NCBI RefSeq assembly: GCF_004349065.1
Contig: NZ_SMKZ01000030.1
Location: 1-64,000, forward strand
Source of the DNA: Jiangella asiatica
Lineage (GTDB): Bacteria; Actinomycetota; Actinomycetes; Jiangellales; Jiangellaceae
Length of the DNA stretch: 64,000 nt
Direction: 5' to 3'
A program made the position numbers and the translations under genes. Shown piece by piece: positions 33,322 to 42,224 of the stretch. The notes beneath the pieces are model-generated. The model was not told the origin of the DNA. It searched no databases and was given only the letters and a program-made list of their open reading frames with translations. The first letter of the stretch is position 1, and each line of letters starts with the position of its first letter.

Positions 33322-34338
33322 TGCGAGAAGGCCACCCCACTGGCCGGGCCGCTCCCACGCCACCGCCGGGTTGAGCACGAGCGCGGGGTCGAGGCGGTGG
33401 TCCAGGTACGCGCGGAGCTGGGCGGCGCTGGTCAGGGCGAAGTCGTCGAACGCGGCGTCGACGGTGTAGCCGATGTGTGGCGTGCACAGCACGTTGTCGA
33501 GCCTGCGCAGCGGGTGGTCCGGTGGCAACGGCTCCTGGGTGAACACGTCGAGCGCGGCGCCTTCGATCGTGCCGGACCGCAGCGCGTCGACCAGGGCGGC
33601 CTCGTCGACGATCGCGCCGCGCGAGGTGTTCACCAGCACCGAGTGCGGTCCCATCAGGGCGAGCTCGCGGGCGCCGACGAGGCCGGTCGTCTCCGGCGCC
33701 AGCCGCAGGTGGATGCTGACGACATCGGACCGGACGAGCAGATCGTCGAAGCCGGCCGCCTCCACCTGCTCGGCCGCGGCCCGCTCCGGCGTCATGGACG
33801 TGCTCCAGGCCAGGACACGCATCCCCATGGCGCGGGCCAGGCGGGCCACCATGACGCCGTGCCGGCCGAGCCCGAGGACGCCGAGGGTCCGCCCGTGCAG
33901 CAGCCGGCCGAGCGTCGCCGGCCAGGCGCCGGCGCGCATCGCCTGGCCGGTGGGGACCAGCCGCCGGTACCAGGCGATCATCAGGCCGATGACCAGCTCC
34001 GCGATCACCGGGGCCGGTGTCGTGCTGCCGCGGCCGAGCGCGACCATGATGCCCTCGCGGGTGGCCGCCGGGACGTCGACGTGATACGCGTGGCCGCCGG
34101 TCTGCAGGAGCAGTTCCACCCCACGCAAGTGGGCGAGCGTCTCCGCGGAGAACCCGGTGCGTTCCCTGATGGCGATGACAACGGGGACGCCCTCGACGGC
34201 GCGCGCCAGCTGCCGCTGGCTCACCGGCTCACGCAGCGCCGTCAGCTCGACGCGGTCCGCGAGCTCGGCGAGGTGCGGCGAACCGGACACGCCGCCTTCG
34301 TAGTCGTCGAGCACGAGCACCTGCGGCCTCGTGGGCAC
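33313..34338 (-). CDS. D-isomer-specific 2-hydroxyacid dehydrogenase
   Basis: A 341-residue NAD-dependent dehydrogenase of the D-2-hydroxyacid family. The NAD motif GLGRHG is at residues 156-161. The catalytic Arg lies in VNTSRGAIVDE, Glu in FTQEPLP and His in CTPHIGYT, all as expected. It interconverts D-2-hydroxy acids and 2-oxo acids. GTG start with GGGAGG upstream. Transcribed leftward from the region of operator E, it reads straight into operator D and the Usp operon. Confidence 0.89.
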   Translation of the reverse strand: MPTRPQVLVLDDYEGGVSGSPHLAELADRVELTALREPVSQRQLARAVEGVPVVIAIRERTGFSAETLAHLRGVELLLQTGGHAYHVDVPAATREGIMVALGRGSTTPAPVIAELVIGLMIAWYRRLVPTGQAMRAGAWPATLGRLLHGRTLGVLGLGRHGVMVARLARAMGMRVLAWSTSMTPERAAAEQVEAAGFDDLLVRSDVVSIHLRLAPETTGLVGARELALMGPHSVLVNTSRGAIVDEAALVDALRSGTIEGAALDVFTQEPLPPDHPLRRLDNVLCTPHIGYTVDAAFDDFALTSAAQLRAYLDHRLDPALVLNPAVAWERPGQWGGLLADC

Positions 34339-34399
34339 CGTGGGCCTCCCGTAGTCCGAACCAGTTGTCCGAGCCCGTTGCCGAGCCGTTGTCGGTGGG

Positions 34400-34423
34400 C
34401 TGCAGACCGTTTACAGTCTGCAG
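34400..34423. promoter_or_regulatory. Island operator E with extended palindrome
   Basis: The core GACCGTTTACAGTC (34405-34418) is a variant of the island motif. It is flanked by outer arms CTGCAGAC and GTCTGCAG that pair perfectly, making a 24-bp palindrome apart from the centre. It lies between the hydroxyacid dehydrogenase and AtuA genes. TTTACA (34410-34415) could be a -35 for the rightward gene. Confidence 0.6.
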
Positions 34424-34484
34424 AACACGTTGATTGATGGTAGCGGCCGCGGTCCCCGCGGCGCCGACGCGAGAAGGGCCTCCG

Positions 34485-35864
34485 ATGACGACAGTGACCG
34501 CGGTCGCCGCGACCGGAGGGCTGGGCTCGGGCTACTCGGAGGAGTCGTTGCGCGCCGCGGTGACCGCAGGTGCCGACTTCGTCGGGTGCGACGCGGGGAG
34601 CACGGACGGGGGACCGTACTTCCTGGGCTCGGGCAACCCGAAGGTCTCGAAGGCCGCCTACCGGCGCGACCTGCGGCCCATGTTGCGAGCCGCCGTCGAA
34701 CGGGGGATACCGCTGCTGATGGGGACCTCGGGCTACGCCGGTGCGCGCGCCCACGTCGACTGGGCGGCGGCTCTGGTGCGAGAGGTCGCCCGCGCGGACG
34801 GCCTGAGCTTCACCATGGCCGTGGTGAACAGCGAGCTCGACGCCGCTACGGTGCGGCGCTACCTCGACCGCGGCCGCGTCCACCCGCTCGGCGAGTCCGG
34901 CCCGCTCCAGGCCGGCACGATCGACAGAGCCAGCCGGATCGTCGCGCAGATGGGCAGCGAGCCGTTCGAGGCTGCGCTGGAGTCCGGCGCCCAGGTGGTC
35001 GTGGCCGGCCGGGCCAGCGACCCGGCCATCTACGCGGCGCTGCCGCGGCTGCGCGGCCTGACCGGTGGTCCGACGTGGCATGCGGCCAAGGTCCTCGAGT
35101 GCGGGGCCGCCTGCGTCGAACGGCGGGTCCATCCCGACTGCGTGGTCGCCGAGATCGGCGAGTCGGACTTCGTCGTCTACCCACCGAATCCGGCGATGCG
35201 CTGCACGCCGCAGAGCGTCGCGGCCCAGACGCTCTACGAGAACGCCGACCCGTTCCGCTTCGTGGAGCCGGCCGGGGTCCTCGACACCAGCGACTGCACG
35301 TACGAGGCGCGCGACGAGCGCAGCGTCCGGGTGTCCGGCAGCCGATTCCAGCCCAAGGAGCCCTACGACGTGCGACTGGAGGCGGCCGAGCTGGTCGGGT
35401 ATCGCTCGACGGCGATCGGCGGCATCCGCGATCCGCTCGTGCTGGGCCAGCTCCACCTCTTCCTCGACGACGCGTTCGCCTCCGTGCGCCGCAAGGTCGA
35501 GCAGAGCATGGGTCTGGTGGACGGAGCCGACTACCGGCTGTCCTGGCGGGTGTACGGATGCGACGGCGTCCTCGGTGCCCTGGAGCCCGAGAGCCGCGCC
35601 GGCCCGCCGCACGAGGTTGGCCTACTGATCGACATCGTGGCCGGTGACCAGGAGGTCGCGCGCGGTGCCTGCGCCATCGCCTGGCACACGGTGCTGCACC
35701 ACCCGGTCAGGGGATGGTCGGGGCTGGTCAGCAACGTCGCGTTCCCGCACTCGCCGCCGCACGCCGATCTCGGTCCTGTCTACGAGTTCTCGATGAACCA
35801 CGTGATGGCGCTCGACGATCCGCTCGAGGTCGTCGACATCGCGCTGGAACGCGTCGGCGGCTGA
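34485..35864 (+). CDS. Acyclic terpene utilisation AtuA-like protein (DUF1446)
   Basis: A 459-residue AtuA/DUF1446 protein. Recognisable parts are GGLGSGYSEESLRAAV, the Asp/Gly-rich VGCDAGSTDGGPYFLGSG near residue 33 and VVAGRASDPAIYAA near 168. AtuA is required for citronellol and geraniol breakdown in Pseudomonas, but its reaction is not well defined and many homologues sit in other catabolic clusters. No terpene genes (atuC/F, liuBD) are here. The start is ATG 34485 after GAAGGG; an earlier frame start lacks a ribosome site. It is paired with the DUF4387 gene. Confidence 0.82.
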   Translation: MTTVTAVAATGGLGSGYSEESLRAAVTAGADFVGCDAGSTDGGPYFLGSGNPKVSKAAYRRDLRPMLRAAVERGIPLLMGTSGYAGARAHVDWAAALVREVARADGLSFTMAVVNSELDAATVRRYLDRGRVHPLGESGPLQAGTIDRASRIVAQMGSEPFEAALESGAQVVVAGRASDPAIYAALPRLRGLTGGPTWHAAKVLECGAACVERRVHPDCVVAEIGESDFVVYPPNPAMRCTPQSVAAQTLYENADPFRFVEPAGVLDTSDCTYEARDERSVRVSGSRFQPKEPYDVRLEAAELVGYRSTAIGGIRDPLVLGQLHLFLDDAFASVRRKVEQSMGLVDGADYRLSWRVYGCDGVLGALEPESRAGPPHEVGLLIDIVAGDQEVARGACAIAWHTVLHHPVRGWSGLVSNVAFPHSPPHADLGPVYEFSMNHVMALDDPLEVVDIALERVGG

Positions 35865-35872
35865 CGGAGGCG

Positions 35873-36202
35873 ATGAGCGTGAAGCTGTACGAGCTGGCCG
35901 CGCTGGTGCGGTCGAAGAACGCCGGACCGTTCGCCCTGACGATCGACGTGATGTTCGCCGGACGGGCGGAGTACGTCCGGGTCCGCGACAGCGGCGTGCT
36001 CGACGCCGGCGGCGTTGCGGCGCTCTACGGTGTGCCGGTCGAGGCCGTGCGGGTGTTCCACTACGAGCCGGCGCTGGCGATCAAGGTCTCGATGCCGCGC
36101 ACGGTGCCGAGTGGGTCGCGGCTGGACGGCGACGTCTACGGCGGCCAGTTCCACGCACCCCTGGTCATGCTGGACGTGCCGCCGCTCCCGGCCGCCTCCT
36201 GA
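35873..36202 (+). CDS. DUF4387 family protein
   Basis: A 109-residue protein starting MSVKLYELAALVRSKNAGPFALTIDVMF, typical of the DUF4387 family. These small proteins are nearly always next to, or fused with, AtuA/DUF1446 proteins, and probably form a complex with them. ATG has GGAGG five bases upstream, and the gene begins eight bases after the AtuA stop. The function is unknown. Confidence 0.82.
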   Translation: MSVKLYELAALVRSKNAGPFALTIDVMFAGRAEYVRVRDSGVLDAGGVAALYGVPVEAVRVFHYEPALAIKVSMPRTVPSGSRLDGDVYGGQFHAPLVMLDVPPLPAAS

Positions 36203-36210
36203 GCCGCGGG

Positions 36211-36642
36211 TCACTCGTCGACGAACACGCTGTTGCCGCTGGTCCGGCCGTCTGCGGCGGCGCCGAGCCGTAGCACCTTGGCCCCGTCGCGGCTGGTCAC
36301 CGTGAAGCCGTGCACGACGTCGCAGGGGAAGACCAGCAGGTCGTCTGGGCCGGCGTCGACATAGTCGACGCCGATCCGGGCGCGCACGGTCCCGGAGATC
36401 ACGAAGTAGGCATGGTCGGCGTCGACGCCGTCGTGGCGATGCGGGTCGATGCCGCCACCGAACTCGATGACGTCGAGGGTGACGTGCAGCCACCGCGACC
36501 GCGGCGTCCCCGGCCGCAGCAGCCGGTGAGCGGCCGTGCGCGGGTGGCCCGCCAGGTCCGTGGCCGGTGCGACGTCGGCGGCGCGCACGACGCCGCCTTG
36601 CACCGTGCCGCCGGACCGGTCAGGAGCGGGTGTCGCGGCCAC
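36211..36642 (-). CDS. Cupin-domain protein
   Basis: A 143-residue single cupin. The first cupin motif reads GGGIDPHRHDGVDADHAYFVISGTV, with His-x-His and Glu replaced by Asp/His variants. The second motif is DLLVFPCDVVHGFTV. Metal binding through the His residues is likely, but the reaction (isomerase, dioxygenase or sensor) cannot be assigned. It is downstream of tctA with a 23-base overlap, so it is co-expressed with the transporter. Confidence 0.8.
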   Translation of the reverse strand: MAATPAPDRSGGTVQGGVVRAADVAPATDLAGHPRTAAHRLLRPGTPRSRWLHVTLDVIEFGGGIDPHRHDGVDADHAYFVISGTVRARIGVDYVDAGPDDLLVFPCDVVHGFTVTSRDGAKVLRLGAAADGRTSGNSVFVDE

Positions 36643-38194
36643 GGTCCTCGTCCCGGTCCGGCGGACTCACCACGGCGCCGGGCCGGCCGCCGTCGACGCC
36701 GTCGACGCCTGCCTCCACGATGGCCTCGGTCTCCTCCGCCCGGCGGGAGACCCGCAGCCCGAACCACAGCAGGAGGACGATCACCGCCGCGATCGCGATG
36801 ACCATCGGATGCCACAGCCAGCTGTATCCGTACGTGCCCATCGACGTCCACAGGTACCGCTCCGCGGGCTCGGAGAGCACGAAGCCGATCAGCAACGGCG
36901 GCCGCGGCACGCCGATCTGCTTCATGACCCAGCCCACCAGGCCGAAGGCGATCAGCGCGATGATGTCGCCCCACTGCCGCGACGCCTGGTAGGAGGCGAC
37001 GAACAGCATCACGAACAGGAACGGGGTGAACAACTCGGCCGGCAGCACGGTGATGCGGGCGATCTGCCGGGCCAGGATCAGGCAGACGCCACAGGCGAGG
37101 ATGTTGGCGATGGCCAGCATCCACGCGATCGAGACCGACACCGAGAGGTCGGTCGTCACCATGCTGGGCCCGGCCTGCAGCCCCATCAGCGTGAAGCCGC
37201 CGAGCAGGATCGCCATGCTGCCGCTGCCGGGGATGCCGAACATGAGCGTGGGAATGAGCGCGCCGCCCTCGGTGGCGTTGTTGGCGCTCTCCGAGGCGAT
37301 GACGCCGCGCACGTCGCCCTTGCCGAAGTTGCGCCGGTTCTTCGACGTCTGCGCGGCGACACCGTAGGCCAGCCAGTGCCCGATGCTCCCGCCCAGGCCG
37401 GGCAGGATGCCGATGAACGCGCCGATGGCCGAGCTACGCGCCACCAGTCCGGGGTTGCGCACCGTCGAGCGCATGCCGCGGAAGACGCTGCCCTCGATCT
37501 TGTTCATCCCGGCGACCGAGCGCTTCTCCACGAGCAGATCGATCAGCTCGGGGATCGCGAACATGCCGATCGCCAGGACGGCGAGCGGGATGCCGTCGAA
37601 CAGGTAGATCTGGTCGAACGAGAAGCGGTACACCGGGTGCGTCGGTGCCCCGCCGATGGAGCCCAGCAGCAGCCCGATGGCGCCGGCCATCAGGCCCAGC
37701 CGCATCGAGCCCTTCGACAGCAGCGCGACCATGCTCAACCCGAGCAGAGTGAGCAGGAACAGCTCGGGTGAGCCGAACGCCAGGATGATCGGCCGGGCGC
37801 TGAAGATGGCGAAGAACATCACGAGGGCGCCGAAGATGCCGCCCAGCATCGACGAGAACAGTCCGGCGGCCAGCGCCTCCGCGCCTCTGCCCTGCCGCGC
37901 GAGCGGGTAGCCGTCGAGCACGGTGGCCTGTGACGCCGAGGAACCGGGCACGCCGAGCAGAACGCTCGGGAAGGTGTCCGACGTGGCCGTGATGGCGAAC
38001 ATGCCCACCAGGAGGGCGAGCCCTTCGGTCGGGTCCATGCCGAAGATGAACGGCAGGAGCATCGACATCCCGGCGAGGCCCCCGAGCGCGGGGAGGATGC
38101 CGAGCACCGTACCGATCGCCACCCCCAGGCAGAGGTACAGCATGGTGCCGGGCTGCAGCAGGTTGACCAGTGCTTCGTGTGCTACGTCGAGCAC
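36620..38194 (-). CDS. tctA: Tripartite tricarboxylate transporter permease TctA
   Basis: A 524-residue membrane protein with about 11-12 hydrophobic segments, the large permease of TTT systems. Family hallmarks are GILPALGGLAGMSMLLPFIFGMDP near residue 32 and a second GILPGLGGSIGHWLAYGVA near 263, the two repeated substrate-side loops, plus FGIPGSGSMAILLGG. It moves a carboxylate handed over by TctC, driven by ion gradients. GTG start with GGAAGGGCGG upstream. It lies 59 bases downstream of the TctC gene. The small subunit TctB is encoded about 4 kb away. Confidence 0.93.
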   Translation of the reverse strand: MLDVAHEALVNLLQPGTMLYLCLGVAIGTVLGILPALGGLAGMSMLLPFIFGMDPTEGLALLVGMFAITATSDTFPSVLLGVPGSSASQATVLDGYPLARQGRGAEALAAGLFSSMLGGIFGALVMFFAIFSARPIILAFGSPELFLLTLLGLSMVALLSKGSMRLGLMAGAIGLLLGSIGGAPTHPVYRFSFDQIYLFDGIPLAVLAIGMFAIPELIDLLVEKRSVAGMNKIEGSVFRGMRSTVRNPGLVARSSAIGAFIGILPGLGGSIGHWLAYGVAAQTSKNRRNFGKGDVRGVIASESANNATEGGALIPTLMFGIPGSGSMAILLGGFTLMGLQAGPSMVTTDLSVSVSIAWMLAIANILACGVCLILARQIARITVLPAELFTPFLFVMLFVASYQASRQWGDIIALIAFGLVGWVMKQIGVPRPPLLIGFVLSEPAERYLWTSMGTYGYSWLWHPMVIAIAAVIVLLLWFGLRVSRRAEETEAIVEAGVDGVDGGRPGAVVSPPDRDEDRGRDTRS

Positions 38195-38253
38195 GTCGAC
38201 CGCCCTTCCTGGTGGACGTTGGTCTCACTCACGGATCAGGCACCCCGGGTCGC

Positions 38254-39405
38254 TCACCCTTCCGCTCCCTCCTCGTCGAGCCTGACGTCGTAGGTGTCCT
38301 CGACCCACTGCAGCAGCCAGTCGATCGACGATGACTCCACCTCGCCCATGTCGTCCCAGGCGGTCTGGGCGTCCTCGCCGAGCAGGATGTCGTAGCCGCC
38401 GAGCTCGGCCTCCGCCGCCGCGAGGAACTCTTCGTCCTGCGAGAGCTCCTGCCACGCCGCCGCCAGTTCGTCCTTGCAGTTCTGCGGCGCGTCGGCGTGC
38501 ATGGTCAGGGCCTTGTTCAAGGAGATGGTGGCCACGGCCATCGTGACGTAGGCGTCGACCACCTCGCCGCTGGGCGGCTCGCCGTAGACCTCCTCGTAGA
38601 CCTCCAGCGGGCTCGGCAGGTCGGGGAACTGCGGGTCGCGGACCAGCTCGCCGCCCTCGACCGAGCCGAAGCTCATCAGGGCCTGCGCGTCGCCGTCCTC
38701 GACCAGCGGCTCGACGCTGGCGATGTAGGCCGGCGCGGTGTCGTAGCCCAGGTCCGACTCGCCCTGCTCCCACGCCACCCGGGCCGGTCCCCGTCCGTCG
38801 TAGCCGAGGACGGTGTTCACGTCGGCCTCGAACATCTCGAAGATGAGCAGGATGCGCAGTTCGCCGCCGGCGGCCGGCTGGCCCGCGTAGGTGTACTGCT
38901 CGCTCTGGCGCTCGCCCGTGAGGTCGGCGGCCTCGCCGATGATGTCGTTGTCCGACCGGGCGTAGATGACGCCGCCCAGCGGGAAGCCGGCGATCGGCGT
39001 GAGGTCGTCGAAGGCGAACTCGACGCCCTCCTGGTTGACGATGACCGGAACCTGGGTCGACGCGCTGGTCATCAACCAGCTCTGACCGTCTGGCTCCGTC
39101 TGGTTGACGTAGCGGTTGGCGCCCAGGATGCTGCCGCCGCCCGGGATGTTGACGACCTGGATGTCGAGGTCCATCAGGTCGGCGAGGAACGGGGCGGCCA
39201 AGCGCGCCGTCGTGTCGGTGCCGCCGCCCTCGCCGAACGGGACGATGAGCTCGATGCGATCACCCGGCGAATAACACTCCCCGTCGCCGCCGTCGGCTCC
39301 TTGCGCGTCGTTTCCGCAGGCAGCGGCCGCGAGCGCCACCGCCGTCAGCGGTAGCCAGATCTGCCTGACCTTGTTCTTCGTGGATCCGCCTGTCTGGTGC
39401 CCCAT
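38254..39405 (-). CDS. tctC: TctC-like substrate-binding lipoprotein
   Basis: A 383-residue solute-binding protein. The N-terminus has a signal peptide ending in lipobox LAAAAC with the lipid-anchored Cys30. The TctC/Bug pattern follows: IELIVPFGEGGGTDTTARLAAPFLADLM and VVNIPGGGSILGANRYV. These loops grip a carboxylate through main-chain NH groups. The C-terminus is unusually rich in Asp/Glu. It is the first gene of tctC-tctA-cupin, transcribed from the operator F promoter. It should sit outside the membrane and set substrate specificity for the island. Confidence 0.9.
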   Translation of the reverse strand: MGHQTGGSTKNKVRQIWLPLTAVALAAAACGNDAQGADGGDGECYSPGDRIELIVPFGEGGGTDTTARLAAPFLADLMDLDIQVVNIPGGGSILGANRYVNQTEPDGQSWLMTSASTQVPVIVNQEGVEFAFDDLTPIAGFPLGGVIYARSDNDIIGEAADLTGERQSEQYTYAGQPAAGGELRILLIFEMFEADVNTVLGYDGRGPARVAWEQGESDLGYDTAPAYIASVEPLVEDGDAQALMSFGSVEGGELVRDPQFPDLPSPLEVYEEVYGEPPSGEVVDAYVTMAVATISLNKALTMHADAPQNCKDELAAAWQELSQDEEFLAAAEAELGGYDILLGEDAQTAWDDMGEVESSSIDWLLQWVEDTYDVRLDEEGAEG

Positions 39406-39470
39406 GGAGATTCTCCCTGTATCTGGGACGTGAACGGCTGATCGGCTGAGTGTTAACCGGACAAGCGTAA

Positions 39471-39482
39471 ACTGTCAACACT
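39471..39482. promoter_or_regulatory. Island operator F on the tctC promoter
   Basis: ACTGTCAACACT upstream of tctC. Leftward it overlaps -35 TTGACA, then 17 bases, then -10 TAACAC (complement of 39450-39455). It keeps the exact core TGTCAACA. Confidence 0.7.
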
Positions 39483-39519
39483 TTGCGCGGCCAAGCATGG
39501 ACGCCGCTGGGTGCTGCTC

Positions 39520-40710
39520 CTACGTCGCGGTCCGCCGCAGCCGCGCGGCGAAGTCGCCGGCGATGCACGCGACGACGATCACCCAGAATCCCGCCAGGAG
39601 GCCCAGCCACCCGGCCAGCAGACCGAAGATCGCCGGCACGACCGCCTGCGTCAGCCGGTTGCCGGCCACCCGCTGCCCGACGGCCATGCCGCGTTCGGAC
39701 TCCGACGTCACCCGGGCCAGCATCAGCAGGGTCAGCGGCTGGGAGAGACCCAGGGCGAACCCGGACACGAGGACCGAGACCACCACGACGACCCCCGTGT
39801 ACGAGCTCGCCGAGGTCCCCAGGGCGACCGCGCCAGGCACGGTGCACATCGTCATGAGGGTCGACGCCCGGAAGCGCTGGTCGAGTACGGCGAAGGCGCT
39901 CCTGGCGGCGAGCGCGCCCACCCCGGCCAGCGACAGCACCGTCCCGATCTGGGTCGAGGACCAGCCGCCTCCTTCCAGATGCAGCGGGAGGAAGGACTGG
40001 CGGATCGTGAGCAGCGCCTGGGCCGTGCTCGAGGTCACCAGAGCCGCCAGCACGCCGTGCCGCCGCCACAGGTGGGTCGCGAACAGCCGCGCGGCGCGGC
40101 CGCCGTCCGGCAACCGCTTCGCGGGCGTGGCGGCGAGGTCCGCCCGGGTACCGCGCGGCAGGAACAGGGCGAGCGGCAGCAGCAGGACCCCCGCCACCAG
40201 CGACGCGGCGAACGCGGCGGTGACGCCGACGTAGTCGGTGAGCAGCCCGCCGATGGGCGGCCCGCCGAGCATGCCGGCGAGGGCAGCCGTCGAGACGCGG
40301 GCGATCTTGCGCCGCGAGGCGGCATCGGACGTCGCGATCGTCGCCAGCGTCTGGGCCGCGAGCCAGGCCCCGACGCCGCCGGCGCCGAGAAGGAAGTGGC
40401 CGACGGCCAGCGGGACCGGATCCGCGGCTACGACCATCAACGCCGCGCCGAGGGTGAACACCGCGGCGCCGGCGCCGACGATGACGCGTCCGCCCAGCCG
40501 GCCGAGCAGGTTGCCGGTCGGTATCGCGGTGAGCAGCCCGCCGAGGCCCTGCGCCGCGACGACGATGCCGGCGGTCACCGCGTCGCCGCCCAGTGCGACC
40601 GCTTGCGGCGCGATGATCGGTTTGACGACGTTCTGGCCGAGCCCGAAGCACAGCGCGACCAGTACCAGGCTCCACGTGCTCGCGTGCGGGCTCGCGGCCG
40701 GTGCCCTCAC
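39520..40710 (-). CDS. MFS transporter
   Basis: A 396-residue protein with about 12 hydrophobic segments and the MFS layout. PTGNLLGRLGGRVIVGAG is the loop 2-3 motif of the first half, and AGNRLTQAVVPAIFG lies in the second. It could export a pathway product or import an acid. GTG start, 13 bases after the PrpD-7 stop, so both are one operon from operator G. The substrate is unknown. Confidence 0.86.
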   Translation of the reverse strand: MRAPAASPHASTWSLVLVALCFGLGQNVVKPIIAPQAVALGGDAVTAGIVVAAQGLGGLLTAIPTGNLLGRLGGRVIVGAGAAVFTLGAALMVVAADPVPLAVGHFLLGAGGVGAWLAAQTLATIATSDAASRRKIARVSTAALAGMLGGPPIGGLLTDYVGVTAAFAASLVAGVLLLPLALFLPRGTRADLAATPAKRLPDGGRAARLFATHLWRRHGVLAALVTSSTAQALLTIRQSFLPLHLEGGGWSSTQIGTVLSLAGVGALAARSAFAVLDQRFRASTLMTMCTVPGAVALGTSASSYTGVVVVVSVLVSGFALGLSQPLTLLMLARVTSESERGMAVGQRVAGNRLTQAVVPAIFGLLAGWLGLLAGFWVIVVACIAGDFAARLRRTAT

Positions 40711-40723
40711 CGCACGCCCGCGA

Positions 40724-42115
40724 TCACCGTGGCCAGCCCGCGGCGGACGCGTCCGGCGTGCGCAGCGGCGCGAGGAGCTCCTGGAGGTCGTCCACCGTCT
40801 CCAGCGTGCCGAGCACGGTCCGGACGGCCGCGGTGGTGTCCGGCGAGAGTCCGCCGGAGCGGCAGCAGTCGTCGAACTTGCGCCCGAGCTCGGCGTCGGT
40901 CAGCGCCAGCTCCGGGCCGTTGCCGCGGGGCCGCTCGACGCGCGTGCGCAGCGTCCGCCCGTCGTCGAGGGTCACGGTGACCTCGGCGGGGAAGTGGTCG
41001 GACCCCCAGCGGTCCGCTGGCATGGGCTCGGCATGGACCTTCCGCATCAGCGACACCACCTCCGGGTCGCGGATGGCATCGCCGGAGAAGTCGCCGAGCC
41101 CGACCTGCCCGGTGGACAACGCTCTGGCGGCGACGTACTGCACGCTGAACTTGGCTTCGAGTCCGGTGCTCACCGCCGGCCGGTTCGTGTGCTTCAGGCG
41201 CCTCGGGTGCGTCCAGATGTCGACGCGCCTGATCGCGGCCGGCGCCGGTACCTCGTCGCGCAGGCTGATGGCGGCGTCGGCCACGCCGTGGGTGCTGGAA
41301 CAGCACGGGTACTGCTTGACGGTCAGGCCGGGGTCGATCAGGTCCCAGACTCCCAGCGTGGACACCGCTCGCTCCGCGTGGTACCCGCCGGGGCCGTTGA
41401 ACAACTGCCCGAAGCCCTGGTCGTGCTCGAACGCGTCCACGTTCGCCGTCGCGCCCATGGCGGCCAGCCGCGCGGCGAAGACGCCGTTCTGTGCCGCCCG
41501 CCCCACCTGCAGTGGCTTGGTCGCGGTGCCGAAGTTCGCCTTCATCCCCGCCGCGGTCGAGGCGGCGATGGCGAGGGCCGTCGCGATACCGTCCGCATCG
41601 AGGCCGAGGAGCTTGGCCGCGGCCGCCGTGGCACCGAAGACGCCGAGCGTCGCGGTGGGATGCCAGCCGCGCTCGTAGTGGACGAAGTTGGTCGCCCGGC
41701 CGAGCTTGGCCGCGACCTCGAACCCGACGACGTACGCGGTGAGCAGCTCCGCCCCGGTCGCCGTCCGGGCCTCGGCCACGGCGAGCGCCGCCGGCAGCAC
41801 GACGACGCTGGGGTGCCCCCCGAGCGAACCAGTGCAGTCGTCGTAGTCGAGCGCGTGCCCGATGGAGCCATTGGCGAACGCCGCCGTCTCGACCGCTGTT
41901 CGCCGCTCGTGGCCGATCACCGTCGCCGGACCGTCGCCGGTATCGGCGACGTACCGGTCGACGACCGGCGCGATCGGGCTGCGGGTGCCCGCGACGGTGA
42001 CGCCGACGCAGTCGAGGACGGCTCGCTTGGCGACGTCGACGGCCTGTTCGGGGACGTCTGAGAGCCCGATCCCGTGGGTCCAACCTGCCATGGTCTCGAA
42101 CAACGATGGCTTCAT
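40724..42115 (-). CDS. MmgE/PrpD family protein (paralogue 7)
   Basis: A 463-residue PrpD-fold protein with the most canonical block: FANGSIGHALDYDDCTGSLGGHPS. TATLGVFGATAAAAKLLGL and GTATKPLQVGRAAQNG are typical of bacterial MmgE/PrpD proteins. KQYPCCSSTHGVADAAISL is the lid motif, with the Cys-Cys-Ser-Ser-His segment seen in many family members. The start is ATG 42115 with GGAGG five bases before it. It is the first gene of a two-gene operon with the MFS transporter. Confidence 0.87.
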   Translation of the reverse strand: MKPSLFETMAGWTHGIGLSDVPEQAVDVAKRAVLDCVGVTVAGTRSPIAPVVDRYVADTGDGPATVIGHERRTAVETAAFANGSIGHALDYDDCTGSLGGHPSVVVLPAALAVAEARTATGAELLTAYVVGFEVAAKLGRATNFVHYERGWHPTATLGVFGATAAAAKLLGLDADGIATALAIAASTAAGMKANFGTATKPLQVGRAAQNGVFAARLAAMGATANVDAFEHDQGFGQLFNGPGGYHAERAVSTLGVWDLIDPGLTVKQYPCCSSTHGVADAAISLRDEVPAPAAIRRVDIWTHPRRLKHTNRPAVSTGLEAKFSVQYVAARALSTGQVGLGDFSGDAIRDPEVVSLMRKVHAEPMPADRWGSDHFPAEVTVTLDDGRTLRTRVERPRGNGPELALTDAELGRKFDDCCRSGGLSPDTTAAVRTVLGTLETVDDLQELLAPLRTPDASAAGWPR

Positions 42116-42163
42116 CGAGCCTCCCGGACGCGCGGCGGAGTAGGTCAGGATTGCATTCTGTTT

Positions 42164-42175
42164 ATTGTTGACCGT
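42164..42175. promoter_or_regulatory. Island operator G on the tctB promoter
   Basis: ATTGTTGACCGT (reverse: ACGGTCAACAAT). Rightward it overlaps -35 TTGACC (42168-42173), 18-base spacer, -10 TAGACT (42192-42197). The -10 lies in the perfect palindrome GAGTCTAGACTC (42187-42198). The site is shared with the divergent PrpD-7 operon. Confidence 0.68.
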
Positions 42176-42224
42176 TCGCAAAATCCGAGTCTAGACTCAC
42201 CGGCCAATAGGAAGAGGTGAGACG

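Noticed and set aside
34485-35864. Assignment of the island to acyclic terpene degradation on the basis of AtuA.
   Set aside because: None of the other Atu/Liu genes (geranyl-CoA carboxylase, enoyl hydratase, lyase) is present, and the transporters and PrpD genes point to polar carboxylates.
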